Shown: positions 1 through 8,459, counted from the stretch's first letter. The stretch: DNA of 64,000 bases from Halobacillus halophilus DSM 2266 (GCF_000284515.1 NC_017668.1:2356001-2420000), one strand, 5' to 3'. The notes: generated by a model not told the origin, from the letters alone. Made by a program: numbers and translations.

Positions 1-220
1 TAAATTTCCCTTCTGATTTCCCGAGGCCTGCATACCCTATGTATTTATTGCAATCCTCACCACAAGTGCATGATAAACCTTCATCCAATCCGCACTTTCT
101 CTCCATGAGTGGTTTTCCTTTATCTATAATCCGTATCGACAAGTTATTATTCTCCTGAACCAGTTTGTGAGCAAAAAATATACTGCTTACCCCAGCCCCT
201 ATAATGATAATATCTTCCAT
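1..220 (-). CDS. FAD-dependent oxidoreductase, N-terminal fragment
   Basis: Only the first 73 codons are inside the window; the gene runs off the left edge. It begins MEDIIIIGAGVSSIFFAHKL, a Rossmann FAD/NAD-binding turn (GxGxxS), and continues with several cysteines (RKCGLDEGLSCTCGEDC) and a YAGLGKSEG stretch. This pattern resembles the FAD-dependent dehydrogenase family COG2509; that assignment is an inference from the N-terminus alone. The ATG at 218-220 is preceded by a strong GGGGGAG ribosome site 10 bases upstream. Substrate cannot be deduced. Confidence 0.7.
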   Translation of the reverse strand, partial: MEDIIIIGAGVSSIFFAHKLVQENNNLSIRIIDKGKPLMERKCGLDEGLSCTCGEDCNKYIGYAGLGKSEGKF

Positions 221-264
221 TTATATTAATTCTCCCCCATTCCATAAAAGTATAGCGATGAATC

Positions 265-828
265 TTACTCTGTCACCTTGGCATAAATATATGTATCAGT
301 GAGTCTTTGCCCATCTACCGATAAATCTTCATTTCGCAGTATTCCTTCTAAATCATAACCCAATCTTTCTGGAATCGAACGGCTTTTAAGATTTCCAGAT
401 TCACAACGGATCTCTACTCTCACACATTCTAAATCCTGAAATGCATATTTAGTCAATGCTGCAACGGCTTCTCTCATGTAACCCTTTCCACTTTTTATGG
501 TATCGATCCAATATCCTATTTCAAGCTTAGGAATTTCCCAATTAATATTATGAAAACCTGTAGATCCTACAAATTCTCCATTTTCTCGTAAGAAAATAAG
601 ATATCTTAGATTTTCCCGTGTAAGAAATTTTGCATGTGCTTCGCGAGTGTTTACTTCTGTATCCTCGGGAGTTGGAACTTCCTGGACAAAGCCAAGCCAA
701 GGCCGTAGTTCTTCTCGTGATTCTTGTATTGCTTTATTAACTACAGCCCCGTCGCCTGGGACTGGCATTTTTAAGATTAATCTTTCTGTTTCAATTTCGG
801 TACGAACATCCATTAAAATTGGATTCAT
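265..828 (-). CDS. GNAT-family N-acetyltransferase (RimJ/RimL type)
   Basis: A 187-residue protein with the RimJ/RimL layout: N-terminal ETERLILKMPVPGDG, a central strand with FVGSTGFHNINWEIPKLEIGYW, and an acetyl-CoA-binding segment GKGYMREAVAALTKYAF followed by RVEIRCESGNLKSRSIPERLGY. Members acetylate the amino group of proteins, peptides, small molecules or drugs using acetyl-CoA; the acceptor here is unknown. Length is normal for the family. The start is preceded by AAGGGGAG. It lies 45 bases downstream of the preceding oxidoreductase start on the same strand, so the two could share a transcript with the acetyltransferase first. Confidence 0.88.
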   Translation of the reverse strand: MNPILMDVRTEIETERLILKMPVPGDGAVVNKAIQESREELRPWLGFVQEVPTPEDTEVNTREAHAKFLTRENLRYLIFLRENGEFVGSTGFHNINWEIPKLEIGYWIDTIKSGKGYMREAVAALTKYAFQDLECVRVEIRCESGNLKSRSIPERLGYDLEGILRNEDLSVDGQRLTDTYIYAKVTE

Positions 829-939
829 TCCTTATCTCCCCTTACCATTTAATTGATAACTTCACCCAAGCTCTCATACATATCAGGTTTACTATTTCCT
901 AGTCTATTTATTAATCGTTGTAGTGAATTCTTTTTAAGT

Positions 940-1125
940 AGATTGGTTCACTACCGTAACGGGTTGTTGATGAATCAGTTTCGAAATGTTCTGGTCCGTT
1001 TCCATAGAATAAGTAGGGTTAGTGGGGAAATAACTCGCCTTCCTGTTTTCCAGAAGGACGCAGAACCGGGGAATTTAAATCGTGCCCCAGAAGACCTTCA
1101 TCGTAAACCATTACCTCGAGTTTAA
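940..1125 (+). repeat. Palindromic intergenic repeat family, degenerate copy A
   Basis: Bases 972-1030 (GAATCAGTTTCGAAATG, then GGTCCGTT, then GTGGGGAAATAACTCG) match the inverted right end of the large repeats at 17.3-18.1 kb and 52.7-53.5 kb. Only one arm is present, and it is more diverged than the others. The surrounding 829-1244 stretch has no convincing gene: an open frame at 1019-1240 on the minus strand has no ribosome site and runs into the repeat. Confidence 0.6.
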
Positions 1126-1244
1126 CTGATTCTTCCAAGATCAGGAGCTTTTCTTTAACATCAACACAGAAATTTAATCGAACAAAATGTAATAAAGCTC
1201 TTATCCCTATATAATAGGTTTTTTCCAATTTTTTCAACACTGCA

Positions 1245-1286
1245 GAAAAAAGCGGTGCGGATATACCTGCTATACCACACCGCTTT
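1245..1286 (-). terminator. Rho-independent terminator
   Basis: On the minus strand a 12-bp stem (AAAGCGGTGTGG pairing with CCGCACCGCTTT, one G-U pair) closes a 14-base loop and is followed by T residues. It starts at the stop codon of the small open frame at 1285-1434, so it probably ends the lutR transcript or that of the small frame. Confidence 0.75.
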
Positions 1287-1434
1287 AGAGATCTTCTACT
1301 AAGCTATATGTTGCCTTTACTGGCCCTTGAACATCTACGATTAAGTTTATTTTAATACCTGTGCTGTTACTTGGGCCTTTGAGGAATCTAACACAAGAAG
1401 AAACTGGTTTGCCTTTATCTTTTTCGGAATGCAC
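1285..1434 (-). CDS. Possible small protein or 3' gene remnant
   Basis: A 49-codon frame opening with GTG (VHSEKDKGKP) and ending in ATYSLVEDL, whose stop codon abuts a strong terminator. No clear ribosome site precedes the GTG, and an in-frame stop lies just upstream. I do not recognise the sequence. The exact join of stop codon and terminator suggests either a genuine short gene or the preserved 3' end of a longer lost gene downstream of lutR. Confidence 0.3.
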   Translation of the reverse strand: MHSEKDKGKPVSSCVRFLKGPSNSTGIKINLIVDVQGPVKATYSLVEDL

Positions 1435-1459
1435 TTTTATGTTGAACCCATACTATCTC

Positions 1460-2167
1460 TTATTTCCTTAATATATGCGAAACTGATTTTTCTACATTTC
1501 TTAAATGGATCATCATTTCTTCACGTGCTTGAGGTTCCGAGCCGTCTTTAATGGCTTGAAAGATGCGACGGTGCTCCTGCAAAAGCTTTTCAGTTCTTTC
1601 TTTCGAATGCAGAAGTTTACGTGTTTCCCTCATAGCCTGCACCATGATTTCGGAAACACTATTCATTAATTGAATTAACATTTCATTATGAGTAGCTCTT
1701 ACCATGGCCATATGAAAATCAAGATCCGCTTGTTCTCCAAGTTCTCCATTTCCATTAGCTTCCGCCATTGCAATTAGAGCTTCCTCCATGGGTTTTAAGT
1801 CTTCCGTTTCACGGTGTAGTGCAGCTGAACCGGCAGCTCCAACTTCTAGAATCTGTCGTACTTCTAACAGTTCTTTCATATCCTCTGTTCTCATTAGAAA
1901 AGCGGCTGAAGTTGGCAAAGAAAAGCGTGAAGCTTCAAAAGATTTTATGAACGTGCCCTCTCCCTGGCGCATTTCTAAGATCCCCATGGCTCGAAGCGCA
2001 CTTAAAGCTTCCCTTACCGCAGAGCGACCGACACTAAAACTCTTCGCCAAGTGTTCTACACTGTCAAGCTTATCTCCAGGATTTAATTCCCCATTCTTCA
2101 ATGATTCCAACAATGAATCCGCTACTTGCTCGTATATTTTCTTTGATCTTATAGGTTTATAATCCAC
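1460..2167 (-). CDS. lutR: FadR/GntR-family regulator, LutR-like
   Basis: A 235-residue regulator. Residues 1-75 form the GntR winged helix (KIYEQVADSLLESL, then GDKLDSVEHLAKSFSVGRS and AVREALSALRAMGI), and the remainder is the all-helical FCD ligand domain. The N-terminus closely resembles B. subtilis LutR, which represses lactate utilisation genes (lutABC) and responds to L-lactate. Start is GTG, seven bases after a GGAGG site. Immediately upstream lie the decayed remains of a lactate permease, the usual neighbour of lutR, which supports the assignment. No lutABC genes are in the window, so its current targets must lie elsewhere. Confidence 0.8.
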   Translation of the reverse strand: MDYKPIRSKKIYEQVADSLLESLKNGELNPGDKLDSVEHLAKSFSVGRSAVREALSALRAMGILEMRQGEGTFIKSFEASRFSLPTSAAFLMRTEDMKELLEVRQILEVGAAGSAALHRETEDLKPMEEALIAMAEANGNGELGEQADLDFHMAMVRATHNEMLIQLMNSVSEIMVQAMRETRKLLHSKERTEKLLQEHRRIFQAIKDGSEPQAREEMMIHLRNVEKSVSHILRK

Positions 2168-2249
2168 AATATTTCCTCCAGCTTCCTATCACAATTCTAT
2201 TTCATTTTACTGTAATTTCGTTGACAGGGAAAGCAGAGCGATAAACGTC

Positions 2250-2585
2250 TTAAAAAATTGACCTGAATAGTAAAGCATCCACTTCTGTAAATAGTCCATA
2301 AAGTACCGCAGGGCCAATAGTTTTACAGATACTATCTCCCTCTTTACCTGATAGCCGAACCACTGCACCCGCGGCAACCTACTTTATGAGACCGATCCCA
2401 TTCCCTGCTGCGCCTCTAAACACGTGTAAAGAAAGAACAGCACCTTTGGATAGAACAGTCTCTTCTATTATTACAATGGAATCACTAATTAGCATTCATT
2501 TTTTGCAGGCATTTGAAAAAGCACAAGAATGACAAACGGAGCGATGATAGCACTTAGAGCAACACCCAGCCGTATAGGTATCCTC
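2250..2585 (-). pseudogene. Lactate permease (LutP/LctP family) remnant
   Basis: The minus strand keeps fragments of the C-terminal part of an L-lactate permease: RLGVALSAIIAPFVILVLF, then GAAGNGIGLIK, an in-frame stop, VAAGAVVRLSGKEGD, and CKTIGPAVLYGLF to a stop at 2250-2252. The GGAxGN, VAAxxAxVGLxGKEG and KTxxPxxxYG pattern is typical of this family. Stops, frame changes and missing segments mean it cannot encode a carrier. It sits directly upstream of lutR in the same orientation, as lutP does in relatives. The left boundary is firm, the right one approximate; from about 2590 to 2790 nothing further is recognisable. Confidence 0.75.
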
Positions 2586-2791
2586 TCCTTCAACTTTTGT
2601 TATCGCTTGCATATATGTGTTAAAAGTATGGTCATCGGACAATTTGTTTATGCTAATCTATCATTACTAATTAGAGACACTTTTTTTACATTTCCTGCAT
2701 ATTTAAATTTTTATCCAACTAAAAAACGCCCACGCAATTGTGGACGATTGATCTGTACCATAATAAAGAATAACTGATTTGTTTATGATAA

Positions 2792-3490
2792 TCATTTTGG
2801 TTTAACAATAAATATCAGATAACTAATATCCAAATAAAAATCCCAATCCACAAAGACGTCTTTAATGCCTACACCTAATATGGACTCAAACACCTTAATA
2901 TCCAGCAATCTTTTTTCAAGCTGTCTTTTACTTAACAATAATTGTTCTTTATTACCCTCGCGAATTAGTTCTTTTTCAAGCTCTGTCAAAATCCCTTTAC
3001 GTTCCATAACCAGAGTTCGATTATTTAAGTACATGGAGTTAAGGAGATCTGGCGCCTTTTGTGCTATTTCACTGACCTTAATCATCTCTTCTTCCAATAT
3101 TTCCTTATTAGGAAATTCAGGATAAAAATGCTCATCGTTGCTTTCACTATTGTCCATAACTCCAAGCAAAACGCCAGTTTTATTTTCCAGGGACCAATCA
3201 TAATAAAAGTTCTTTATATGTAGGTCCGCTGATACTCTCAATGTTGCCTTTATCTCAGGGATTAGCTCTTCAAACATTAAATCACGGGTTTCTTCAACTT
3301 TTTGATAATTTTTCTGCCCTACCAGTAATCGTTCGATGGGAGCTAAAAAATCTTTTAGGTAAATTGAAATGAATGGTTTTTTAATAGATACATATACAGA
3401 TGTGGGTCCTTTACCAAAGTTATCTCGAAGTAGCTTTCCTATATAACCTGCTATTTCTGAATTTAACGATTTTTTTTCCAATACTCTCAT
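2792..3490 (-). CDS. DUF2294 domain protein with two tandem copies
   Basis: A 232-residue protein with an N-terminal DUF2294 copy (GYIGKLLRDNFGKGPTSVYV, FISIYLKDFLAPIERLL, then LMFEELIPEIK) and a second, more diverged copy in the C-terminal half (SYIS-like ending FVDWDFYLDISYLIFIVK). DUF2294 is a small domain found in Bacilli, often noted as Na+-translocating-like, without an established biochemical role. The two halves share the closing pattern (FYYDWSLENKTGVLLGVM and VFVDWDFYLDISYLIF). Cytosolic; no membrane segment seen. Single-gene unit. Confidence 0.8.
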   Translation of the reverse strand: MRVLEKKSLNSEIAGYIGKLLRDNFGKGPTSVYVSIKKPFISIYLKDFLAPIERLLVGQKNYQKVEETRDLMFEELIPEIKATLRVSADLHIKNFYYDWSLENKTGVLLGVMDNSESNDEHFYPEFPNKEILEEEMIKVSEIAQKAPDLLNSMYLNNRTLVMERKGILTELEKELIREGNKEQLLLSKRQLEKRLLDIKVFESILGVGIKDVFVDWDFYLDISYLIFIVKPK

Positions 3491-3857
3491 TCCTTATTTC
3501 TAATAATTAATTATAGCTAGATAATCATGCTGCTAAATTACACAATATGATATTACCCCACTTTTTTTGTATAATAAACTTTCTTCCAGGTATCGTCTTT
3601 GCGAAATTTATAAAGCTCTTAATCAGCCAAGATTTAAAAGCCATTAAAATCCCCAATATATACGTTAAAATTTTAATGATTTTTCGGCATTTCAATGCGT
3701 TCTCCTGCCTGGCAGGGCTGAGATTCAGCCACTATTATAAAGATCTATTATTATATAAGAATATAAAATTCCTGTAATTAAATGTTTATTAAATGGAAAA
3801 TTTGGAAATAGAAAGGTGAACAACAAATTAAAATCATTTTTAAAGGAGCTATTTTAC
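3491..3857. other. Gene-poor interval
   Basis: AT-rich sequence of about 370 bases. A -10-like TGTATAATAA lies at about 3568 on the plus strand. The open frames seen here lack ribosome sites and familiar motifs. Nothing else is recognised. Confidence 0.4.
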
Positions 3858-4046
3858 ATGGCAGATCGTTACAAGACAGGCGAAAACGTACCAGAAAATG
3901 GAACATACGAATTTGATGGACTTACGGACGGCCGTAAACAAAGCAATCCTACAGAAGATGAAAAACAAGTGAAACTTGAAAGCGGAGAAACATTTCCTCC
4001 TCTACGCTCCAGTAAAGAAGGAGCTTACTGGAAGAAAGTTAAATAG
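3858..4046 (+). CDS. yjzC: YjzC-family small protein
   Basis: A 62-residue hydrophilic protein starting MADRYKTGENVPENGTYEFD and ending FPPLRSSKEGAYWKKVK. The GENVPENGTYEFDG and ETFPP...AYWK features are those of the small YjzC family of Bacilli, whose function is not known. The ATG at 3858 is chosen over upstream starts because AAAGGAG lies at 3842-3849 with good spacing. A terminator follows directly. Confidence 0.8.
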   Translation: MADRYKTGENVPENGTYEFDGLTDGRKQSNPTEDEKQVKLESGETFPPLRSSKEGAYWKKVK

Positions 4047-4050
4047 TTAA

Positions 4051-4104
4051 AAGCAGGAGAGCCCCCATTCCAATGAGGAACTTACGGGGGCTCTTTTTCT
4101 GCTT
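4051..4104. terminator. Bidirectional terminator
   Basis: GAGCCCCC pairs with GGGGGCTC followed by TTTTTCTGCTT, and outer AAGCAG/CTGCTT arms extend the stem. It lies between the convergent yjzC-like gene and the cysteine-containing protein at 4126-4410, so it can serve both. Confidence 0.8.
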
Positions 4105-4125
4105 AAATACAGCTGAGATCGCTTT

Positions 4126-4410
4126 TTACGTATCACTCTTAACTATACTAATCATTTCTTCGCATAAAGTGGCATTTACCAGACACAATTCAATCATTTT
4201 ATCCATTGATCCGTCTTTAGCAGCATTAAGCTTCTTAGCAGAATCTCTACAAATTGCAGCACATGCTTTACATATTTCCTCTGAAATTGGAGAACCCGAT
4301 TCCACTATTTCTTTTGCGTGCTCGTAAGCTTCCTTACTTTTTTTAACTAAATGAATGCACGTTAAAACATGAAATGATTGTTGCTGAAGAGAATTATTCA
4401 AGTGCTTCAT
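4126..4410 (-). CDS. Helical protein, possible four-helix copper-binding family
   Basis: A 94-residue, mostly helical soluble protein. It has cysteines in ICKACAAICRD and in ELCLVNATLCEEM. The EICKACAxICxxxA pattern recalls the four-helix-bundle copper-storage (Csp/YhjQ) proteins, but this protein has far fewer cysteines than true copper-storage members, so the family call is tentative. Single-gene unit with a terminator at its 3' end and a hairpin upstream of its promoter region. Confidence 0.5.
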   Translation of the reverse strand: MKHLNNSLQQQSFHVLTCIHLVKKSKEAYEHAKEIVESGSPISEEICKACAAICRDSAKKLNAAKDGSMDKMIELCLVNATLCEEMISIVKSDT

Positions 4411-4806
4411 TTAAAAACCTCCATTTTTTCCCATTAAAAAAAGCCAAAAAAGAACTTATATTAAAGTTCTTTTTTGGCTTATGTCTAGCTCTATTAGTCT
4501 AGCTTATTCCCACCAATTAATTTATTAATTGTGTTATATCATTTTGAGATTTAATTATTTGCAGATAAAAGTGCTATCCCTTTTAACCACAATTAAAACT
4601 ATCATGTATTGGATCGTTTGTAAAGGATTTAACTAGTTAAGCAGGAGATATTATCCATTATTTATTCTCTATTTAATTCAATTTACATAATATTGTTATT
4701 GTAAATTATAATGAACTGTACTCTTTTGTATAATCACTTATCTTTGAATCTTCATTTTCATAGAGGTAACCTTAAAAAGAAAGATACTAAGAAAGGATGA
4801 TTAAAT
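4411..4806. other. Intergenic region with strong hairpin
   Basis: It holds one near-perfect inverted repeat at 4441-4480 (AAGCCAAAAAAGAACTT against AAGTTCTTTTTTGGCTT, loop of about 6). Sequences resembling -10 boxes (TATAAT near 4709 and 4731) probably drive the SDR gene. No open frame was convincing. Confidence 0.55.
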
Positions 4807-5529
4807 ATGGGACAATCTATTGAAGGCAAAATTGCTTACATTACCGGTGCCGGCCAAGGAATCGGCCGCGCTACTGCTATTCAGCTTGCTCGTGAAGGAG
4901 TAAACGTTGGACTTATGGCACGTACGGAAAGTAAGTTATTAGAAGTAGCTAAGGAGGCTGAAGGCTACGGAGTAAAGGCAAGCATAGCTACCGTTGATAT
5001 TGCGGATATAAAGCAAGTAGAACAAGCTGTGTCAAGCTTACAATCTTCCCTCGGGAATGCGGATATTCTTATTAATAACGCAGGGATTGGAACCTATGGA
5101 TCGTTTCTTGAAATCGAACCAGAAGAGTGGAAGCACACCCTCGAAGTCAACCTATTTGGAACCTATCACGTAACCCGAACCGTCTTACCTCAAATGATTG
5201 AGAAGGACCAGGGAGATATCATTAACATTTCTTCAAGCAGTGGACTTAAAGGGACAGCCGGATCCACAGCCTACAGCGCTTCTAAATTCGCTTTACAAGG
5301 AATGACAGAAGCTCTTATGCAGGAAGTTAGGAGAAATAACATTCGTGTATTTACACTTAATCCCAGCCTGGTAGCTACTGAGCTTTCCTTCGGGGAAGAA
5401 TTGAGTGAGCAGGATAAAGAGAAATATATGCAGCCGGAAGACCTGGCAGAATATATGGTTGCTCAGCTCAAACTACACCCTCGTATCTTCATTAAGACAT
5501 CACTGCAGTGGGCTACTAACCCTTTTTAA
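4807..5529 (+). CDS. Short-chain dehydrogenase/reductase, FabG-like
   Basis: A 240-residue classical SDR. The NAD(P) motif is TGAGQGIGR (residues 14-22), followed by NNAGIG and the catalytic SSSSG...YSASK (Ser, Tyr, Lys). It is annotated in relatives as 3-ketoacyl-ACP reductase, but it stands alone, away from fatty-acid genes, so the substrate is open. The ribosome site is GAAAGGATGATTAAAT. A terminator follows at 5571-5602. Confidence 0.85.
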   Translation: MGQSIEGKIAYITGAGQGIGRATAIQLAREGVNVGLMARTESKLLEVAKEAEGYGVKASIATVDIADIKQVEQAVSSLQSSLGNADILINNAGIGTYGSFLEIEPEEWKHTLEVNLFGTYHVTRTVLPQMIEKDQGDIINISSSSGLKGTAGSTAYSASKFALQGMTEALMQEVRRNNIRVFTLNPSLVATELSFGEELSEQDKEKYMQPEDLAEYMVAQLKLHPRIFIKTSLQWATNPF

Positions 5530-5570
5530 CTCTATTTATTCAAGAGAATCTATTCGAATTTCAATATAGA

Positions 5571-5602
5571 AAAGCCTTCCGCTTATTTAAGCGGAAGGCT
5601 TT
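5571..5602. terminator. Bidirectional terminator
   Basis: Perfect inverted repeat AAAGCCTTCCGCTT/AAGCGGAAGGCTTT between the SDR gene and the convergent metQ. Confidence 0.85.
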
Positions 5603-5643
5603 AATGATATCTACCCTTATTTATAGTTTAGGAGCGGGAATAT

Positions 5644-6474
5644 TTATTTTTCTTTCATCCATGCAGGCTTACCAAAACCTTTGAATTTCTCATCAATAAT
5701 CTTCTCAAATTCCTCGGATTGAATGACCTCTTTCATGTCCTTTACAAAAGGTTTTTCTAAATCTTCTGTTTTAACAGCTACTCTGTTTCGGTAATCGTCC
5801 GGCATATCCTCTAACGCTAGAGCATTTGTCAGATCCATCTCTGCAGCCAGAGCATAGTTTCCTGGTACAGCTGCTAAGTCCTCACTATCTACCAGGCGTG
5901 GGAGCTGACCAGCCTCTACTTCCACGAATTCCAAATTCTTAGGGTTCTCCTCAATATCCTTTAGAGAAGCGCGTAGTGGGTCCACATCTTCACTGATTGT
6001 AATCAGTTCTTCATCTTCTAAAACTATTAGTGTTCTGGCAAGGTTAGTGGGATCATTCGGCACCCCTAACGTACTTCCTTCTTCAATACTTTGAACATCT
6101 TCATATTTATTGGAATAAAGACCCATTGGTGCTGTTGGCACAATAATAACTTCGGAGAGTTCAAGGTCATGTTCCTCTTTAAATGAGTCCAAAAATATTT
6201 TATGTTGAAATAGATTAGCGTCTAAATCTCCGTTGGCTAAAGCCTTGTTCGGTTGTACATAATCAGTAAATTCTTTATTTGTCACTTTATAACCCTTTTC
6301 CTCGAGCAAAGGAGCTATTGCTTCGGTAACCATATCACTATATGGACCTGATGTAGCACCAAACCGTATGGTATCCTTTCCAGATGCATCCGCATTTTCC
6401 TCTTCACTACCCCCACAAGCTGCAAGCAGGAAGCCTATTAAAATAAAACCTATCCCCATCATTACTTTTTTCAT
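5644..6474 (-). CDS. metQ: Methionine ABC transporter substrate-binding lipoprotein
   Basis: A 276-residue NlpA/MetQ lipoprotein: signal peptide with lipobox LLAAC (Cys20), then the family fold with IRFGATSGPYSDM, EFTDYVQPNKALANGDLDAN, LFQHKIF, and the GVPNDPTNLARTLIVLE strand. It captures methionine outside the membrane and hands it to the MetP permease. It is the last gene of the metN-metP-metQ operon under the SAM riboswitch, so it should be expressed when S-adenosylmethionine is low. Confidence 0.95.
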   Translation of the reverse strand: MKKVMMGIGFILIGFLLAACGGSEEENADASGKDTIRFGATSGPYSDMVTEAIAPLLEEKGYKVTNKEFTDYVQPNKALANGDLDANLFQHKIFLDSFKEEHDLELSEVIIVPTAPMGLYSNKYEDVQSIEEGSTLGVPNDPTNLARTLIVLEDEELITISEDVDPLRASLKDIEENPKNLEFVEVEAGQLPRLVDSEDLAAVPGNYALAAEMDLTNALALEDMPDDYRNRVAVKTEDLEKPFVKDMKEVIQSEEFEKIIDEKFKGFGKPAWMKEK

Positions 6475-6499
6475 AATTTCATACCTCCAATAATTTACT

Positions 6500-7162
6500 C
6501 TAACTTTTCTTTACTGATTTTGAAATAAAGTCTCCTGCATATTGAATTACTTGAACCATTACCACTAATAAAATGACTGTCGTAAACATTACAAAATCAT
6601 CATATCGGTAATATCCGTAACGGATGGCTAAATCTCCTATTCCCCCACCACCGATTGCACCTGCCATAGCGGAATATCCAATTAAACTAATAGCCGTAAT
6701 AGTTAAACCGCTTATCAATCCCGGTTTAATCTCCGGGAAGATGATATCTTTTATAATCAACCATGGAGATGCTCCGCAAGCTATTGCTGCTTCAATGACC
6801 CCTCGATCTATATCTCGGGCTGCTGACTCCACTATACGAGCATAAAAAGGAATGGCAGCAACTGATAGAGAGACCGAAGCAGAGACAGGACCGGTAGTTG
6901 TTCCAAGTAAGAAGTTTGTAAATGGAAGTAAAAAGACAAGTAAAATAATAAATGGAACCGATCTTACCAAGTTAACTACAACGCCCAAGATACTCTTAAG
7001 CCATCTATTTTCTAAGAAAAGGTCTCTATCGGTAACAAATAGAAGAATTCCTAATGGAAGACCAACAATTAACGCTACCAAAAGCCCTATCCCTACCATA
7101 ATTAAAGTTTCTAAAAACGATTTATTCAGTTCCGGCAGCAACTCGATGAACTGTTCGATCAC
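6500..7162 (-). CDS. metP: Methionine ABC transporter permease
   Basis: A 220-residue MetI/MetP-type permease with five or six membrane segments and the cytoplasmic coupling loop ARDIDRGVIEAAIACGASPWLI. The GTG start at 7160-7162 is preferred over upstream codons because GGAGGTG lies just upstream; with it the gene overlaps the end of metN by 41 bases. A longer reading from 7186 has no ribosome site. It pairs with MetN and MetQ as the membrane channel. Confidence 0.93.
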   Translation of the reverse strand: MIEQFIELLPELNKSFLETLIMVGIGLLVALIVGLPLGILLFVTDRDLFLENRWLKSILGVVVNLVRSVPFIILLVFLLPFTNFLLGTTTGPVSASVSLSVAAIPFYARIVESAARDIDRGVIEAAIACGASPWLIIKDIIFPEIKPGLISGLTITAISLIGYSAMAGAIGGGGIGDLAIRYGYYRYDDFVMFTTVILLVVMVQVIQYAGDFISKSVKKS

Positions 7163-8165
7163 TTTGAAGCACCTCCACTTCCTCAAGGTTTTGTTCTAAG
7201 CTCTCAAGAGCTTTTCTGATTTCTTCCGGTTCTCCTTCTAATTCCATTACAAATATGCCCAGTGCTTTTTTTTGAATATAGTCAATTTTTCCATGGAGTA
7301 TATTGCCTCTAATCTTAAATTCTTTCAATAAATCGGAAACGATGGATTCTTCTGCTTTTTTCCCTGCAAATTTCATTTGCACGATTGTGCCTCTGCACTG
7401 CTCGTACAATTCGTTGGGAATTTCAAAATCCATTACTGTTTTAATAAATTTCTTTGTAAGCGCATTTTCTGGTGAAGCAAATAAATTATAGGTTTTGTCC
7501 TGCTCTATTATTCTTCCTTCTTCCATCACAGCACAACGATCGCAGATTTCCTTTACTACCTCCATTTCATGTGTAATCAAAACAATGGTTAAACCAAGTT
7601 CATTGTTAATCCTTTTCAGTAATTTCAGTATGGACTTTGTCGTATTCGGATCTAAAGCTGAAGTTGCTTCGTCACATAACAATACTTTGGGGTTGTTAGC
7701 GAGAGATCTGGCTATACTTACGCGCTGCTTTTGCCCGCCGCTTAATTGAGCAGGGTATTGGTCGGATTTATCAGATAAACCTACCAAATCTAACAGTTCC
7801 AAAGTTCTTTCTTTTCTTTTTTGTCGTGATACTCCTGCGGCTTTTAATGCAAAAGCAACATTGTCTTCCACCGTTTTAGACATTGCCAAATGGAACCCTT
7901 GAAAAATCATACCTATAGACTGTCTTGCCGTGCGCAATCTCTTCGGTGGCAAAGCCAGTAAGTCTGTTCCATCTACATAAACTTTTCCTGAGGTGGGACG
8001 TTCAAGAATATTCATACAGCGAAGTAAGGTACTTTTTCCCGCTCCGCTGTATCCAACTACACCAAATATCTCTCCTTGGTTAATAGTTAAGGAGACATTA
8101 TCTACTCCCACCACACTTTGTGATTTGGATTCAAATACTTTGTTTAAGCGCTCAATTGTAATCAA
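7122..8165 (-). CDS. metN: Methionine ABC transporter ATP-binding protein
   Basis: A 347-residue MetN: Walker A GYSGAGKS, signature LSGGQKQR, Walker B VLLCDEATSALD, plus the C-terminal NIL (ACT-like) domain that senses methionine (EIRKALESLEQ). The TTG at 8163-8165 is chosen because GGGGTGAT, an excellent Shine-Dalgarno, ends six bases before it. A GTG nine bases farther upstream is possible but lies too close to that site. First gene of the riboswitch-controlled operon. Confidence 0.93.
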   Translation of the reverse strand: MITIERLNKVFESKSQSVVGVDNVSLTINQGEIFGVVGYSGAGKSTLLRCMNILERPTSGKVYVDGTDLLALPPKRLRTARQSIGMIFQGFHLAMSKTVEDNVAFALKAAGVSRQKRKERTLELLDLVGLSDKSDQYPAQLSGGQKQRVSIARSLANNPKVLLCDEATSALDPNTTKSILKLLKRINNELGLTIVLITHEMEVVKEICDRCAVMEEGRIIEQDKTYNLFASPENALTKKFIKTVMDFEIPNELYEQCRGTIVQMKFAGKKAEESIVSDLLKEFKIRGNILHGKIDYIQKKALGIFVMELEGEPEEIRKALESLEQNLEEVEVLQSDRTVHRVAAGTE

Positions 8166-8279
8166 CGTTATCACCCCATTTTAAAAAATCACTCTATATT
8201 CAAGTTCTAATTATAAATACACGCATTACGTGGACTATCTTATAAAAGAACACCATTTCTGATTAACACACCATAAAAA

Positions 8280-8304
8280 AAACTCTTCACCTTTGGAAGA
8301 GAGT
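8280..8304 (-). terminator. SAM riboswitch terminator
   Basis: On the minus strand AACTCTCTTCC pairs with GGTGAAGAGTT and is followed by a run of eight T residues. It lies downstream of the aptamer and upstream of metN, so it is the OFF-state terminator. Confidence 0.85.
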
Positions 8305-8330
8305 TCCATTTAAATATTAGTAAATGAAAA

Positions 8331-8434
8331 CTCTTATCTTCCAGAAGTACATTCTGAAGGAATTAGCACCACTCCCTTTAGGAAGGTTGCTGTGATATCA
8401 ACGGGCCTGTCCCTCAATCACTCACGATAAGATG
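8331..8434 (-). promoter_or_regulatory. SAM-I (S-box) riboswitch
   Basis: Minus-strand sequence contains the S-box core in order: P1 arm CTTATC, GTGAGTGATTGAGGGAC, GGCCCGTTGATATCACAGC, AACC, GGTGCTAATTCC, CAGAATG, then GGAAGATAAGAG closing P1. Such elements bind S-adenosylmethionine and terminate transcription when it is abundant. Placement ahead of metNPQ matches the usual regulon. Confidence 0.95.
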
Positions 8435-8459
8435 ACTATATTTTTAGAATTTAACGACA

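Noticed and set aside
1019-1240. 73-codon minus-strand open frame
   Set aside because: No ribosome site, no known motif, and the last third is repeat copy A.
3547-3777. 76-codon plus-strand frame
   Set aside because: No ribosome site and low-complexity hydrophobic composition from AT-rich DNA.
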